From the NCBI RefSeq assembly GCF_003063335.1, contig NZ_NERX01000001.1, positions 310,001 through 374,000 of the forward strand: a stretch of DNA of 64,000 nucleotides, given 5' to 3'. A model generated the notes under the pieces. The model did not search any database. It had not been told where the DNA came from and worked only from the letters and a program-made list of their open reading frames with translations. Positions 29,052 through 38,331 of this stretch are shown one piece after another. Numbering within the stretch: position 1 is the first letter of the stretch; each line of letters opens with the position of its first letter. The position numbers and the translations under genes are program-made. The DNA comes from Limnohabitans sp. MMS-10A-192 (GTDB lineage: Bacteria > Pseudomonadota > Gammaproteobacteria > Burkholderiales > Burkholderiaceae_C).

Positions 29052-30161
29052 TCAACGCAACTCGTTGGCAATCAGCTTCAGGATGCGCTCGGCATTGGCC
29101 GCTTCTTCCGGTTTTCCGTTCACGTCCATCACCTGGATTTGGCTTTGCGTTTCGCCCTTGCCTGTTAATGTGATGCGGTAGCGTGAAAGGGCGGGCACTT
29201 CTTTTTTGCTGCTGAACATGCGCTCAAAGAAACCCGGTTCTTGAGCTGCCGTACCAGGCGCCAAGTAACGCACGAAATACACGCCTTTGGTGCGGTCGCG
29301 GTCTTCCACTGTGAATCCGCTCCGGTCCAGTGCCACGCCAGTGCGGCGCCAGCTGCGGTCCAAACTGTCGTTCAGGGCAATCGTGGGTTGACCCAGCACC
29401 AGAGACACTTGTGCGCTGGCCACAGGGGTAGCCGACGCAACGGCTGCTTTGCTGGCTTCGGGCGTTGCCCCCAGCTTGACCATCAAGCGGCGCAAAAATT
29501 CGATTTCCAGCTCAGGATCGCTTTCGCGCGGTTGCCAGATGGTGCTTGTTTTCTGTGCGCTTGAATAGTTCTCCACCATCCCCCTGTGGGTGATGTAGAT
29601 TTCGACCCCGCCTTGGGCATTTCGCTCAATGCGGGTGCGGTATTTGTCGCGTTCACCGGTTGAATACAAGTTGTCGAGCACTTTGCCCAATGTCTTGCGA
29701 ATGAAGTCTTGTGGCAATTTGGCGCGGTTCTCGGCCCAGTCGGTTTCGACGATGCCCACATCCTTGGCTTCGGTCACCAGGTTAAAGCCATTGGTTTTCC
29801 AGAATTCAATGACCGGGTCCCACACCTTGTCTGCCGGGCGGGCCACAACCAGCCAACGCTGGTTGCCTTCCCGCATCATTTTCACGTCTCCCAAGCTGTT
29901 GGCCGCTGTGCCAGCATCGGTCACTTTGGCTGCAGCGCCTTGATAACCTAAGGCCGTGGCGGACGTGCTTTCCAGCGCATAGCGCGACTCTTTGCGCAAT
30001 TGCGTCAAATCAGGCGGCACTTCCAGCGTGGTGGGCTTGGCCGCGCTTTTGTAGTTGATCTTGTCTTCTTCCAGTACGCCACAGGCGCTGAGCAAAATCG
30101 CTGCAGCAGCCACGGTGGTGCTGCGCTGGAGTGTCATCAAAGACTTGGAGGGACGGTTCAC
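29052..30161 (-). CDS. bamC: Outer membrane assembly lipoprotein BamC
   Basis: A 369-residue lipoprotein of the BAM complex that inserts outer-membrane proteins. The signal ends in the lipobox LLSAC, followed by the unstructured BamB/D-binding lasso (DKINYKSAAKPTTLEVPPDL, the conserved VPPDL). Two helix-grip domains follow (about 120-240 and 270-369, for example VETDWAENRAKLPQ and GVYFVRYLAPG). A GTG start at 30161 is preferred because AAAGGA lies six bases before it; an ATG at 30137 is possible. It follows dapA by 20 bases, the usual dapA-bamC order. Confidence 0.92.
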   Translation of the reverse strand: MNRPSKSLMTLQRSTTVAAAAILLSACGVLEEDKINYKSAAKPTTLEVPPDLTQLRKESRYALESTSATALGYQGAAAKVTDAGTAANSLGDVKMMREGNQRWLVVARPADKVWDPVIEFWKTNGFNLVTEAKDVGIVETDWAENRAKLPQDFIRKTLGKVLDNLYSTGERDKYRTRIERNAQGGVEIYITHRGMVENYSSAQKTSTIWQPRESDPELEIEFLRRLMVKLGATPEASKAAVASATPVASAQVSLVLGQPTIALNDSLDRSWRRTGVALDRSGFTVEDRDRTKGVYFVRYLAPGTAAQEPGFFERMFSSKKEVPALSRYRITLTGKGETQSQIQVMDVNGKPEEAANAERILKLIANELR

Positions 30162-30181
30162 GAAGAATCCTTTGGTGGAAA

Positions 30182-31078
30182 TCAGATCAGGCCACTGGCC
30201 TTGAGTGCGGCCTCGACCACTGGACGCTGGGATTCCGACAGCTCGGTCATGGGCAAGCGCAAGGCCGGACCCGACAGGCCCATGCGGTTCATGGCCCATT
30301 TCACGGGAATAGGGTTGGCTTCTACGAACAAATTTTTGTGCACAGGCATCAATTGGAACTGGATTTTCATGGCCGCAGCGATATCGCCACGCATGGCGGC
30401 CACGCACAATTCGTGCATCAAACGGGGCGCCACATTGGCGGTCACGCTGATGTTGCCTGCACCACCCACGAGCATCAGGGCCACTGCAGTGGGGTCATCA
30501 CCCGAGAAGACGGCGAATGACTTGGGCAGATCACGGATCAGCCACTGAGCGCGTTCAATGTTGCCCGTGGCTTCCTTGATACCGATGATGCCGGGCACTT
30601 GGGCCAGGCGCAGGACGGTGTCGTGCTGCAAATCGGCCACGGTGCGGCCGGGCACGTTGTACAAAATCACGGGCAGCTTGGGCGTGGCTTCGGCAATCGA
30701 TTTGAAGTGCTGGAACAAGCCCTCTTGTGTGGGCTTGTTGTAGTAGGGCACCACCTGCAGTTGGGCATCTGCGCCAATGGACTCGGCAAACTTGGCCAGT
30801 GCAATGGCTTCGGCCGTGGAGTTGGCACCACAGCCCGCAATGATGGGGATGCGCTTGGCCGCTTGCTCGACCGACACGCGCAGAATTTCACGGTGTTCGT
30901 CCACCGTGACCGTGGGCGACTCGCCCGAAGTGCCAACGATCACCAGGGCATCGGTGCCTTCGGCCACATGCCAGTCGATCAATTTGCGCAAGGTGGGGTA
31001 ATCCACTTGGCCGTCTGCAAGCATGGGGGTGATCAGGGCAGGAATACTGCCTTGGATAGGGCGAAATTCGGTGGTCAT
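30182..31078 (-). CDS. dapA: 4-hydroxy-tetrahydrodipicolinate synthase
   Basis: A 298-residue enzyme for the first committed step to lysine and diaminopimelate. The substrate loop GTSGESPT (residues 49-56), catalytic Tyr140 (ILYNVPGRT) and Schiff-base Lys168 (GIKEATG) are all present. Normal length. It is the first gene of the dapA-bamC unit, downstream of the methyltransferase gene on the same strand with a 110-base gap. Confidence 0.96.
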   Translation of the reverse strand: MTTEFRPIQGSIPALITPMLADGQVDYPTLRKLIDWHVAEGTDALVIVGTSGESPTVTVDEHREILRVSVEQAAKRIPIIAGCGANSTAEAIALAKFAESIGADAQLQVVPYYNKPTQEGLFQHFKSIAEATPKLPVILYNVPGRTVADLQHDTVLRLAQVPGIIGIKEATGNIERAQWLIRDLPKSFAVFSGDDPTAVALMLVGGAGNISVTANVAPRLMHELCVAAMRGDIAAAMKIQFQLMPVHKNLFVEANPIPVKWAMNRMGLSGPALRLPMTELSESQRPVVEAALKASGLI

Positions 31079-31188
31079 GTCAGCGTGTTCTGAACGAAAA
31101 AGGACATTCTAACGACAGCGCACGGAATTTCCGGACTGCCCAGTGGGGCGGATGTCACCAGAAGTGACTCTGCAGGGCCAGCGATCGT

Positions 31189-31734
31189 TCAGCGTGAAGC
31201 CAGGTGCCAGCGCACAGGCGTGCTGGATGATGCGGCACGCACAGCGGCGATACGTTGCACAAAACGGTCTGGCGAGGTTTCAAAACCGTCTTCATAAGCC
31301 ACGGTGCGCAAACCCTGAGTGGCGCTGAGCAGCTCACCCGCTTGCAACAAAAAGTCAGGCCGGGAAGGTTTGCCCACGGACTCGTTGCCTGCTGCAAAGG
31401 TTTCGTAAATCAGCACACCCCCTTCGGCCAGGCTCTGCACCATGACCGGCAGCAAGGGCCGCCACAGGTAGTTCGTCACGACCACGGCGTCGAAAGTTTG
31501 GCCTGCAAAAGGCCAGGGGCCGTTTTCGATGTCGGCCAGCACGGTCTGCCCTGCGGGCGCTGCCAGGGCCAAGGCCTCTGGATGGCGGTCCACGCCGGTG
31601 ACCGGGTGACCCAGTGCTGCCAAAAAGCGCATGTGGCGGCCTGCGCCGCAGGCCACATCGAGCACACGGCCTTGCGGGCGGATCAAATGGGCCCAGCGCT
31701 GGACCCAGGCGGAAGGATGTTCAGTACCGTGCAT
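31189..31734 (-). CDS. Class I SAM-dependent methyltransferase
   Basis: A 181-residue Rossmann-fold methyltransferase. Motif I is VLDVACGAGRHMRFLAALG, followed by the acidic residue in VTGVDRHPEAL and a motif near DAVVVTNYLWRPLL. It resembles small TehB-like methyltransferases; substrate unknown. It lies 16 bases after a 46-residue membrane protein gene and belongs to the same transcript as the MFS carrier. Confidence 0.85.
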   Translation of the reverse strand: MHGTEHPSAWVQRWAHLIRPQGRVLDVACGAGRHMRFLAALGHPVTGVDRHPEALALAAPAGQTVLADIENGPWPFAGQTFDAVVVTNYLWRPLLPVMVQSLAEGGVLIYETFAAGNESVGKPSRPDFLLQAGELLSATQGLRTVAYEDGFETSPDRFVQRIAAVRAASSSTPVRWHLASR

Positions 31735-31750
31735 AGGTCAATCCATGGAT

Positions 31751-31891
31751 TCAAAAACAGGCCCACAACTGCTCGGACAACATGATCAGCATGTCCGGGC
31801 GCTGGTAAAGCCAGACCACACCGGCCATTACCACAAGCAGCGCGCCCCATGCAAGGGCTTTGCGCCATGCGGACTGGCGGGTCTGGCGCAT
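31751..31891 (-). CDS. Small single-helix membrane protein (46 aa)
   Basis: An ORF of 46 codons that fits precisely between the MFS gene (ends 31896, four bases away) and the methyltransferase gene (starts 31734). The protein begins MRQTRQSAWRKALAWGALLV: a basic N-terminus, one hydrophobic helix (about residues 13-30) and a short tail ending in SEQLWACF. The tight operon fit and positive-inside pattern support a real gene. No family is recognised. Confidence 0.65.
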   Translation of the reverse strand: MRQTRQSAWRKALAWGALLVVMAGVVWLYQRPDMLIMLSEQLWACF

Positions 31892-31895
31892 CGGA

Positions 31896-33107
31896 TCAAG
31901 CCGCCTGAAGTGGCTTGCGCACGATGGCGCTCTCGCGCACCGGCAGGTTCACCAGCGCGGCAAAAACGCCCAGCGCAATGGCCAGGTACCAGACGATGTC
32001 GTAGCTGCCTGTTTTGTCGTACAGGTAACCGCCCAGCCACACGCCCATGAAGGAGCCGATCTGGTGGCTGAAGAAAATGAAGCCACCCAACATGGACAGG
32101 TGTGCCACGCCAAAAATCTGCGCCACTGCCGCGTTGGTGGGGGGCACGGTGGACAGCCACAGTAAGCCCATGACGGCCGAGAACAGGTACACGCTGGCGG
32201 GGGTGAGCGGTGCCAGCAGGAACAGCACAATCGCCACCGAACGCGAGAAATAAATCGTCGCCAGGATTTTCTTTTTGGCCATCTTCTGGCCCAGGGTGCC
32301 CGCGATGTAGGTGCCAAACACGTTGAACAGGCCGATCAAGGCCAGCGCGTAACTGGCGACCTGCGGGGGCAAACCGTGGTCCTTGAGGTAGCTGGGCATG
32401 TGCACGCCAATGAACACCACCTGAAAGCCGCACACAAAATAACCCGCCATCAAAAGCTGAAAGCTGGGGTACTTGAAGGCTTCCGCCAGCGCCTGCGCGA
32501 TGCTCTGCTCGCGTTTGACCTGACCGGGCGCATGGAGCGCAGGCTCGCGCAGGCCCCAAGCCAGTGGAATGATCAAGAAAGTGGCTGCAGCCAAAATCAC
32601 CAAAGCATTTTGCCAGCCCGCTTGACTGATCAGCATGCCCTCGACCGGCACCATCAGGAACTGCCCGAAGCTGCCCGCTGCCGCCGCAATGCCCATGGCC
32701 CACGAGCGCCGCTCGGCCGGCACATTGCGCCCGATCACGCCATAAATCACGGCGTAAGTCGTGCCCGCTTGCGCGGTGCCAATGATCACCCCGGTGAACA
32801 GGGCAAACAGCCAAGGCGTGGTCGCTTGTGACATGCCCACCAGGCCCAGCGCATAGAGCAAGGCGCCCGCGATGATCACGCGGAAGGCGCCAAACCGGTC
32901 GGCCACCATGCCCGCAAAAATGCCCATGAAACCCCAGGCCAGGTTCTGGATGGCCATGGCCATGGCGAATTCCTGGCGCCCCCAGCCTTGCGATTGGGTC
33001 ACGGGTTGCAGCCAAAGGCCAAAGCCGTGGCGGATGCCCATGGACAGGGTGACGATCGCGGCGCCGCACGCCAGCACTTGGAACAATGAAAGGGGTTTGT
33101 GTTGCAT
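31896..33107 (-). CDS. MFS transporter (oxalate/formate antiporter-like, OFA-type)
   Basis: A 403-residue carrier with twelve hydrophobic segments. Markers are GIRHGFGLWLQPV in helix 1, the MFS loop motif GMVADRFGAFRV between helices 2 and 3, and GLNVFGT-like pattern LIGLFNVFGTYIAG with GQKMAKKKIL between helices 8 and 9. The start is taken at the ATG before QHKPLSLFQ; 100 further upstream codons run through repeat sequence and are rejected. It heads an operon with the small membrane protein and methyltransferase. Substrate unknown, probably an organic acid. Confidence 0.87.
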   Translation of the reverse strand: MQHKPLSLFQVLACGAAIVTLSMGIRHGFGLWLQPVTQSQGWGRQEFAMAMAIQNLAWGFMGIFAGMVADRFGAFRVIIAGALLYALGLVGMSQATTPWLFALFTGVIIGTAQAGTTYAVIYGVIGRNVPAERRSWAMGIAAAAGSFGQFLMVPVEGMLISQAGWQNALVILAAATFLIIPLAWGLREPALHAPGQVKREQSIAQALAEAFKYPSFQLLMAGYFVCGFQVVFIGVHMPSYLKDHGLPPQVASYALALIGLFNVFGTYIAGTLGQKMAKKKILATIYFSRSVAIVLFLLAPLTPASVYLFSAVMGLLWLSTVPPTNAAVAQIFGVAHLSMLGGFIFFSHQIGSFMGVWLGGYLYDKTGSYDIVWYLAIALGVFAALVNLPVRESAIVRKPLQAA

Positions 33108-33175
33108 CCTTGGACTGTAACCAATCTCACAAAAGCCCTCGGTCGCGTGATGGACTGAGCGTTTGGCGAAAGACC

Positions 33176-33202
33176 TGGATCCCGGATCAAGTCCGGGATG
33201 AC
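33176..33202. repeat. Family A palindromic repeat (first copy in MFS-parE gap)
   Basis: TGGATCCCGGATCAAGTCCG continuing GGATGAC: core CCCGGA-TCAAG-TCCGGG. One of two copies in the 357-base non-coding region 33108-33464 between the divergent MFS and parE genes. Apart from these repeats and the parE promoter region, nothing else was identified there. Confidence 0.85.
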
Positions 33203-33326
33203 CCGTTGAGGGGCAACCGTTGTCGGTGTTAGTCGTTGAGGATGACCTGTTGAGTGGTGTGCAGTTGAGGGGCGTGCCCTTCAGGGCGCCGTCTTGGGTT
33301 GCTGGGTTTTTGGGGGGAGATAACTT

Positions 33327-33355
33327 GTCACCCCGGGCTTGACCCGGGGTCCATG
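33327..33355. repeat. Family A palindromic repeat (second copy, inverted)
   Basis: GTCACCCCGGGCTTGACCCG continuing GGGTCCATG, with perfect CCCCGGG...CCCGGGG-type symmetry. Orientation is opposite to the copy at 33176, so the two could pair with each other as well as fold singly. Confidence 0.85.
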
Positions 33356-33464
33356 CGCATGCACCACGACTTGGCCCCTGACCTGGTTTGCTGTACGTCG
33401 GCCCCATACGAATACTGGTTATTCATCCAGTTTGCCGGCGCAATTCCCACTACAATCCGCCACC

Positions 33465-35447
33465 ATGGCTACCCAAACATCTGTCAAAACCCCCAGCGAC
33501 TACTCCGAAAGCTCGATCCGCGTCTTGAAGGGCCTGGAGCCCGTCAAACAGCGGCCGGGCATGTACACCCGCACCGACAACCCCCTGCACATCATCCAGG
33601 AAGTGCTGGACAACGCCGCCGACGAGGCGCTGGCCGGGCACGGCAAAAAGATCAAAGTCACTTTGCATGCCGATGGCTCGGTCGGCATCGAGGACGACGG
33701 CCGTGGCATTCCGTTTGGCATGCACCCCGAAGAAAAAGCCCCGGTGATCGAGCTGGTGTTCACCAGGCTACACGCAGGCGGCAAGTTCGACAAGGGCACG
33801 GGCGGCGCCTACAGCTTCTCGGGCGGTCTGCACGGCGTGGGCGTTTCCGTGACCAACGCGCTGGCCAAGCGTCTGGAAGCCACCAGCCACCGCGAAGGCC
33901 AGGTGGCCACGCTGGTGTTCTCGGCGGGCGACGTGATCGAGCCACTGGTCTCGCGTGCTCAAGAATCCGGCGACCGCAAGCAAGGCACCTCGGTGCGCGT
34001 GTGGCCCGACGCCAAATATTTCGACTCGGCAGCACTCCCCATGGGCGAGCTGACCCACCTCTTGCGCAGCAAGGCCGTGCTCATGCCCGGCGTGAGCGTG
34101 AGCCTGGTCAACGAAAAAACCAAGGAAACCCAGACCTGGCAATACAAAGGCGGCCTGGGCGACTACCTGACCCAGACCCTGACGGGTGACCCGGTGATCC
34201 CGCTGTTTGCAGGCGAGGGCTTTGCCGACAGCAACAGCGACAGCTTTGCCGAAGGCGAGGGCGCTTCGTGGGCTGTGGCCTTCACCGAAGACGGCTCGCC
34301 CGTGCGCGAAAGCTACGTCAACCTGATCCCCACCAGCGCAGGCGGCACACACGACAGCGGCTTGCGCGACGGCTTGTTCACCGCCGTCAAGAGCTTCATC
34401 GAGCTGCATGCCTTGCTGCCCAAAGGCGTCAAGCTCATGCCCGAAGACGTGTTCGCCCGCGCCAGTTATGTGCTGAGCGCCAAGGTGCTGGACCCTCAGT
34501 TCCAGGGCCAAGTCAAGGAACGGCTGAACTCGCGCGACGCGGTGCGTCTGGTCTCCAGTTTTGTGCGCCCGGCATTGGAACTGTGGCTCAACGAGCATGT
34601 GGACTACGGTAAAAAGCTGGCCGAGTTGGCCATCAAGGCAGCCCAGTCGCGCCAGAAGGCGGGTCAGAAGGTTGAAAAGCGCAAGAGCTCGGGCGTGGCC
34701 GTGTTGCCCGGCAAGCTGACCGACTGCGAAAGCAAAGACATTGCCGACAACGAAGTCTTTTTGGTCGAGGGTGACTCGGCCGGTGGCAGCGCCAAGATGG
34801 GCCGCAACAAAGAGTGTCAAGCCATCTTGCCCCTGCGCGGCAAGGTGCTCAACACCTGGGAAGTTGACCGCGACCGCTTGTTTGCCAACAACGAAATCCA
34901 CGACATTTCGGTGGCCATTGGCGTGGACCCGCACGGGCCGAACGACACCCCCGACATGAGCAACCTGCGCTACGGCAAGGTCTGCATCTTGTCGGACGCG
35001 GACGTGGACGGCTCGCACATCCAGGTGCTGCTGCTGACCTTGTTCTTCCGCCATTTCCCCAAGCTGATCGAAGCCGGGCACTTGTATGTGGCGCGGCCAC
35101 CGTTGTTCCGCGTCGATGCACCGGCACGCGGCAAAAAGCCCGCCTCCAAAGCCTATGCGCTGGACGAAGGCGAGCTGACCGCCATCATCGACAAGCTGCG
35201 CAAAGACGGCGTTAAAGAAGGCGGCTGGAGCATCAGCCGCTTCAAGGGCTTGGGCGAGATGAGCGCCGAGCAGCTGTGGGACACCACGCTCAACCCCGAC
35301 ACGCGTCGCCTGTTGCCCATCGAGCTGGGCCCGCTGGACAACGCGGGCACTGAAAACCTCATGACCCAGCTCATGGGCAAAGGCGAAGCCGCCGCCCGCC
35401 GCGAGCTGATGGAGCTGCACGGCGACAGCATCGAAATCGACGTTTGA
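33465..35447 (+). CDS. parE: DNA topoisomerase IV subunit B
   Basis: A 660-residue ATPase subunit of the chromosome-decatenating enzyme. The GHKL domain shows EVLDNAADEALAGHG and DDGRGIPFGMHPEEK; the Toprim domain shows EGDSAGGSAKMGRNK, ILPLRGKVLN and DADVDGSHI. Its adjacency to parC, and ParE-like rather than GyrB-like features (no large C-terminal insert), support the name. The ATG at 33465 gives the family N-terminus; the open frame upstream crosses a repeat. A TACAAT hexamer lies nine bases before the ATG, so the leader may be very short. Confidence 0.95.
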   Translation: MATQTSVKTPSDYSESSIRVLKGLEPVKQRPGMYTRTDNPLHIIQEVLDNAADEALAGHGKKIKVTLHADGSVGIEDDGRGIPFGMHPEEKAPVIELVFTRLHAGGKFDKGTGGAYSFSGGLHGVGVSVTNALAKRLEATSHREGQVATLVFSAGDVIEPLVSRAQESGDRKQGTSVRVWPDAKYFDSAALPMGELTHLLRSKAVLMPGVSVSLVNEKTKETQTWQYKGGLGDYLTQTLTGDPVIPLFAGEGFADSNSDSFAEGEGASWAVAFTEDGSPVRESYVNLIPTSAGGTHDSGLRDGLFTAVKSFIELHALLPKGVKLMPEDVFARASYVLSAKVLDPQFQGQVKERLNSRDAVRLVSSFVRPALELWLNEHVDYGKKLAELAIKAAQSRQKAGQKVEKRKSSGVAVLPGKLTDCESKDIADNEVFLVEGDSAGGSAKMGRNKECQAILPLRGKVLNTWEVDRDRLFANNEIHDISVAIGVDPHGPNDTPDMSNLRYGKVCILSDADVDGSHIQVLLLTLFFRHFPKLIEAGHLYVARPPLFRVDAPARGKKPASKAYALDEGELTAIIDKLRKDGVKEGGWSISRFKGLGEMSAEQLWDTTLNPDTRRLLPIELGPLDNAGTENLMTQLMGKGEAAARRELMELHGDSIEIDV

Positions 35448-35452
35448 CCCTC

Positions 35453-35523
35453 TTGTAGGCCGGAGCTTCCGCTCCGACAAATGTGTGCGCACCCCACGTC
35501 GGAGCTCAATCTCCGACCTACAA
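35453..35523. repeat. Cruciform element between parE and parC
   Basis: TTGTAGGCCGGAG (35453-35465) pairs with CTCCGACCTACAA (35511-35523) with a single mismatch. Each arm also contains its own small hairpin (CGGAGCTTCCGCTCCG; CGGAGCTCAATCTCCG). The element fills the 86-base gap between the two topoisomerase IV genes. It is a third palindromic repeat type in this window. Confidence 0.85.
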
Positions 35524-35533
35524 AAAACCTGCC

Positions 35534-37897
35534 ATGACCACTGACCTGTTGACCCCCGAACCCGCAGCTGCTCCCGAAGGTGATCACCTCGGTGCCTACG
35601 CCCAGCGCGCCTATTTGGAATACGCGCTGTCCGTCGTCAAAGGCCGCGCCTTGCCCGATGTGTGCGATGGCCAAAAGCCGGTTCAGCGGCGCATTTTGTA
35701 CTCGATGGACCGCATGGGTTTGTCGTACAGCGGCCCCAACAACAACACCGCCGCCAAGCCCGTCAAAAGCGCCCGTGTGGTGGGCGATGTGCTCGGCCGT
35801 TACCACCCGCATGGCGACACGGCGGCGTACGACGCGCTGGTGCGCATGGCGCAAGACTTTTCGCAGCGCTACCCACTCATCGACGGCCAGGGCAACTTTG
35901 GCTCACGCGACGGCGACGGCGCTGCCGCCATGCGCTACACCGAAGCCCGGCTGTCGCGCATCACCAGCTTGCTGCTCGACGAGATCGACATGGGCACGGT
36001 GGACTTCATCCCCAACTACGATGGCTCCACCGAAGAGCCGCGCCAGCTGCCTGCCCGCTTGCCCTTCAGCCTGCTCAACGGTGCCAGCGGCATTGCCGTG
36101 GGCCTGGCCACCGAAATCCCCAGCCACAACCTGCGCGAAGTGGCCGATGCCTGCGTGGCGCTGATCAAGAACGACAAGCTGAGCGACAGCGAGTTGATGG
36201 CCATCATCCCCGGCCCCGACTACCCCGGCGGCGGCCAGATCATCAGCCCGGCCAGCGACATTGCCGACGCTTACCGCACCGGTCGCGGCAGCCTCAAAGT
36301 GCGTGCCCGCTGGAAGATTGAAGAACTCGCCCGAGGCCAATGGCAGCTGGTCGTGACCGAGTTGCCGCAAGGCGTGAGTTCGCAGCGTGTGCTCGAAGAG
36401 ATCGAAGAACTCACCAACCCCAAAGTCAAAGCTGGTAAAAAGGCGCTCAGCACCGACCAGATGCAGCTCAAAGCCAGCATGCTGGCCGTGCTGGATGTGG
36501 TGCGCGACGAATCGAGCAAAGACGCCGCCGTGCGCTTGGTGTTCGAGCCCAAGACCAGCCGCATCGAACAGCAAGAACTCATCACCGCCTTGCTGGCGCA
36601 CACCAGCCTGGAAACATCCGCGCCGATCAACATGACTTCGGTCGGCATAGACGGCAAGCCGATTCAAAAATCACTGCGCCAAATGCTGGTGGAGTGGATC
36701 AGCTTCCGCCAGACCACCATCACCCGCCGCAGCCAGCACCGCCTGAACAAGGTCTTGGACCGCATCCACATTCTGGAAGGCCGTCAGCTGGTGCTGCTGA
36801 ACATCGACGAGGTGATCCGCATCATCCGCCACAGCGACGAGCCCAAGCCCGCGCTGATCGAAGCCTTCAAACTCAGCGACCGGCAGGCCGAAGACATCCT
36901 TGAAATCCGATTGCGCCAACTCGCTCGTCTTGAAGCCATCAAGATCGAGCAGGAGCTGAGCGAGCTGCGCGGTGAGCAGGGCAAGCTCGAAGAAATTCTG
37001 GGCAGCCCCACCGCACTGCGCCGCTTGATGGTCAAAGAGATCGAGGCCGATGCCAAGACCTTTGCTGACCCGCGCCGCACGCTGATCCAGGAAGAGAAAA
37101 AAGCCGTGGCCGAAGTCAAGGTGGTGGACGAGCCGGTGACGGTGGTCGTGTCGGAAAAAGGCTGGGTACGCGCCCGCACCGGCCACGGCCATGACGCCAC
37201 CAGCTTCGCCTTCAAGGCGGGCGATGGCCTGTATGGCACCTTCGAGTGCCGCACGGTGGACACGTTGCTGATCTTCGGCAGCAACGGAAGAATTTACAGC
37301 GTAGCTGTGGCCACCTTGCCCGGCGCACGCGGTGACGGCCAGCCCGTGACCACGCTGATCGAGCTGGAACCCACAACCCAAATCGCCCATTACTTTGCAG
37401 GCCCGGCCAACGCCACGCTGCTGCTCAGCGGCTCGGGCGGCTACGGTTTCATGGCCTCGGTCGAGAACATGATCTCCCGCAACAAAGCGGGCAAGGCCTT
37501 CATCAGCCTGGGCGACGGCGAAACCGTCTGCGCCCCCAGCCATGTGAGCGGCTCCAGTGCCACCGTGCCCGCCGACAAGCAGCCCATGCCCGCAGCCATT
37601 AGCGTTTGCTGCGCCAGCACGGGCGGCCGTGTGCTGACTTTTGAGATCACCGAACTCAAGACCATGGAAAAAGGCGGCCGGGGCCTGATGCTCATCGACC
37701 TCGAAGCCAAAGACACCTTGGCAGGCGCTGCGGCCTACACCCGCAGCGTGAAGATCGAAGGCATTGGCCGGGGCGGCAAAGAGCGCGACGAAACGCTGGA
37801 AATCCGCAGCCTGAACAATGCCAAAGCCGCGCGGGCCAAAAAAGGCCGCGTTGCGGATCTCGGCTTCAAGCCGAACCGCGTGACCCGGGTGGAGTAA
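35534..37897 (+). CDS. parC: DNA topoisomerase IV subunit A
   Basis: A 787-residue DNA-breaking subunit. The catalytic Tyr135 lies in [10 protein letters not shown]; the winged-helix segment is [20 protein letters not shown]. The breakage-reunion core is followed by the coiled coil (about 420-500) and a degenerate beta-pinwheel C-terminal domain, for example [20 protein letters not shown]. The quinolone-resistance region has Thr96 and Asp100 where E. coli ParC has Ser80 and Glu84. A strong terminator follows. Confidence 0.95.
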   Translation: MTTDLLTPEPAAAPEGDHLGAYAQRAYLEYALSVVKGRALPDVCDGQKPVQRRILYSMDRMGLSYSGPNNNTAAKPVKSARVVGDVLGRYHPHGDTAAYDALVRMAQDFSQRYPLIDGQGNFGSRDGDGAAAMRYTEARLSRITSLLLDEIDMGTVDFIPNYDGSTEEPRQLPARLPFSLLNGASGIAVGLATEIPSHNLREVADACVALIKNDKLSDSELMAIIPGPDYPGGGQIISPASDIADAYRTGRGSLKVRARWKIEELARGQWQLVVTELPQGVSSQRVLEEIEELTNPKVKAGKKALSTDQMQLKASMLAVLDVVRDESSKDAAVRLVFEPKTSRIEQQELITALLAHTSLETSAPINMTSVGIDGKPIQKSLRQMLVEWISFRQTTITRRSQHRLNKVLDRIHILEGRQLVLLNIDEVIRIIRHSDEPKPALIEAFKLSDRQAEDILEIRLRQLARLEAIKIEQELSELRGEQGKLEEILGSPTALRRLMVKEIEADAKTFADPRRTLIQEEKKAVAEVKVVDEPVTVVVSEKGWVRARTGHGHDATSFAFKAGDGLYGTFECRTVDTLLIFGSNGRIYSVAVATLPGARGDGQPVTTLIELEPTTQIAHYFAGPANATLLLSGSGGYGFMASVENMISRNKAGKAFISLGDGETVCAPSHVSGSSATVPADKQPMPAAISVCCASTGGRVLTFEITELKTMEKGGRGLMLIDLEAKDTLAGAAAYTRSVKIEGIGRGGKERDETLEIRSLNNAKAARAKKGRVADLGFKPNRVTRVE

Positions 37898-37934
37898 AGG
37901 CTCAAGTGGAACCCTTGTTGCACACTTTTTAAGC

Positions 37935-37967
37935 ACGCCCCGCCAGACCAAGCGGGGCGTTGTTTTT
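37935..37967 (+). terminator. Rho-independent terminator after parC
   Basis: ACGCCCCGC and GCGGGGCGT form a perfect nine-pair stem around the loop CAGACCAA, followed by TGTTTTT. It is 37 bases after the parC stop and separates parEC from feoAB. Confidence 0.9.
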
Positions 37968-38038
37968 GGGGCTTATCCCTGTACTTGTCCACAAGTTTGG
38001 GCCCGGGCTTTGGGGACAGTTTGCTTTGCATCAGTCCA

Positions 38039-38057
38039 AATGAGAATGGTTCTCGAT
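38039..38057 (+). promoter_or_regulatory. Fur box upstream of feoAB
   Basis: AATGAGAATGGTTCTCGAT fits the 7-1-7 Fur pattern (TGAGAAT-G-GTTCTCG against TGATAAT-N-ATTATCA). It lies 23-41 bases before the feoA start, where Fur with iron would block transcription. This predicts induction of ferrous iron uptake under iron limitation. Confidence 0.75.
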
Positions 38058-38079
38058 AGAATGGTTCGCTGTCCTCTTG

Positions 38080-38331
38080 ATGCCCACCATGACCCTCGAC
38101 CAAGCCCCTTTGTCAGCCGTGTTGCGTGTGGCTCGGGTGCGGGTGCCTGCTGGGCACGAAGACCAAGCGCGGCAGCTGGAAGAGATCGGGTTTTTGCCCG
38201 GTGAGCCCGTGTGTGTGATGTCTCGGGGTTTGTGGGGCGGTGATCCGCTGGCGGTGCGGGTGGGTTTGTCTACCTTTGCGCTGCGCCGGGCGGAGGCCAC
38301 TTGCATCGAGTTGGAACCAGCCGATGCGTGA
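38080..38331 (+). CDS. feoA: Ferrous iron transport accessory protein FeoA
   Basis: An 83-residue SH3-like cytoplasmic protein. The segment RQLEEIGFLPGEPVCVMSRG and the closing RVGLSTFALRRAEATCIEL match FeoA. It assists the FeoB GTPase-permease. The start may be the ATG at 38080 or that at 38089; neither has a strong ribosome site. Its stop overlaps the feoB start, and a Fur box lies upstream. Confidence 0.88.
   Translation: MPTMTLDQAPLSAVLRVARVRVPAGHEDQARQLEEIGFLPGEPVCVMSRGLWGGDPLAVRVGLSTFALRRAEATCIELEPADA

Noticed and set aside
33108-33407. N-terminal extension of the MFS carrier
   Set aside because: The extra 100 codons translate a family A repeat and low-likelihood sequence; the carrier's first helix begins right after the ATG at 33107.
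33432-33456. TTGCCG...TACAAT as the parE promoter
   Set aside because: The spacing is only 13 bases; the TACAAT may be a real -10 but the -35 could not be placed.
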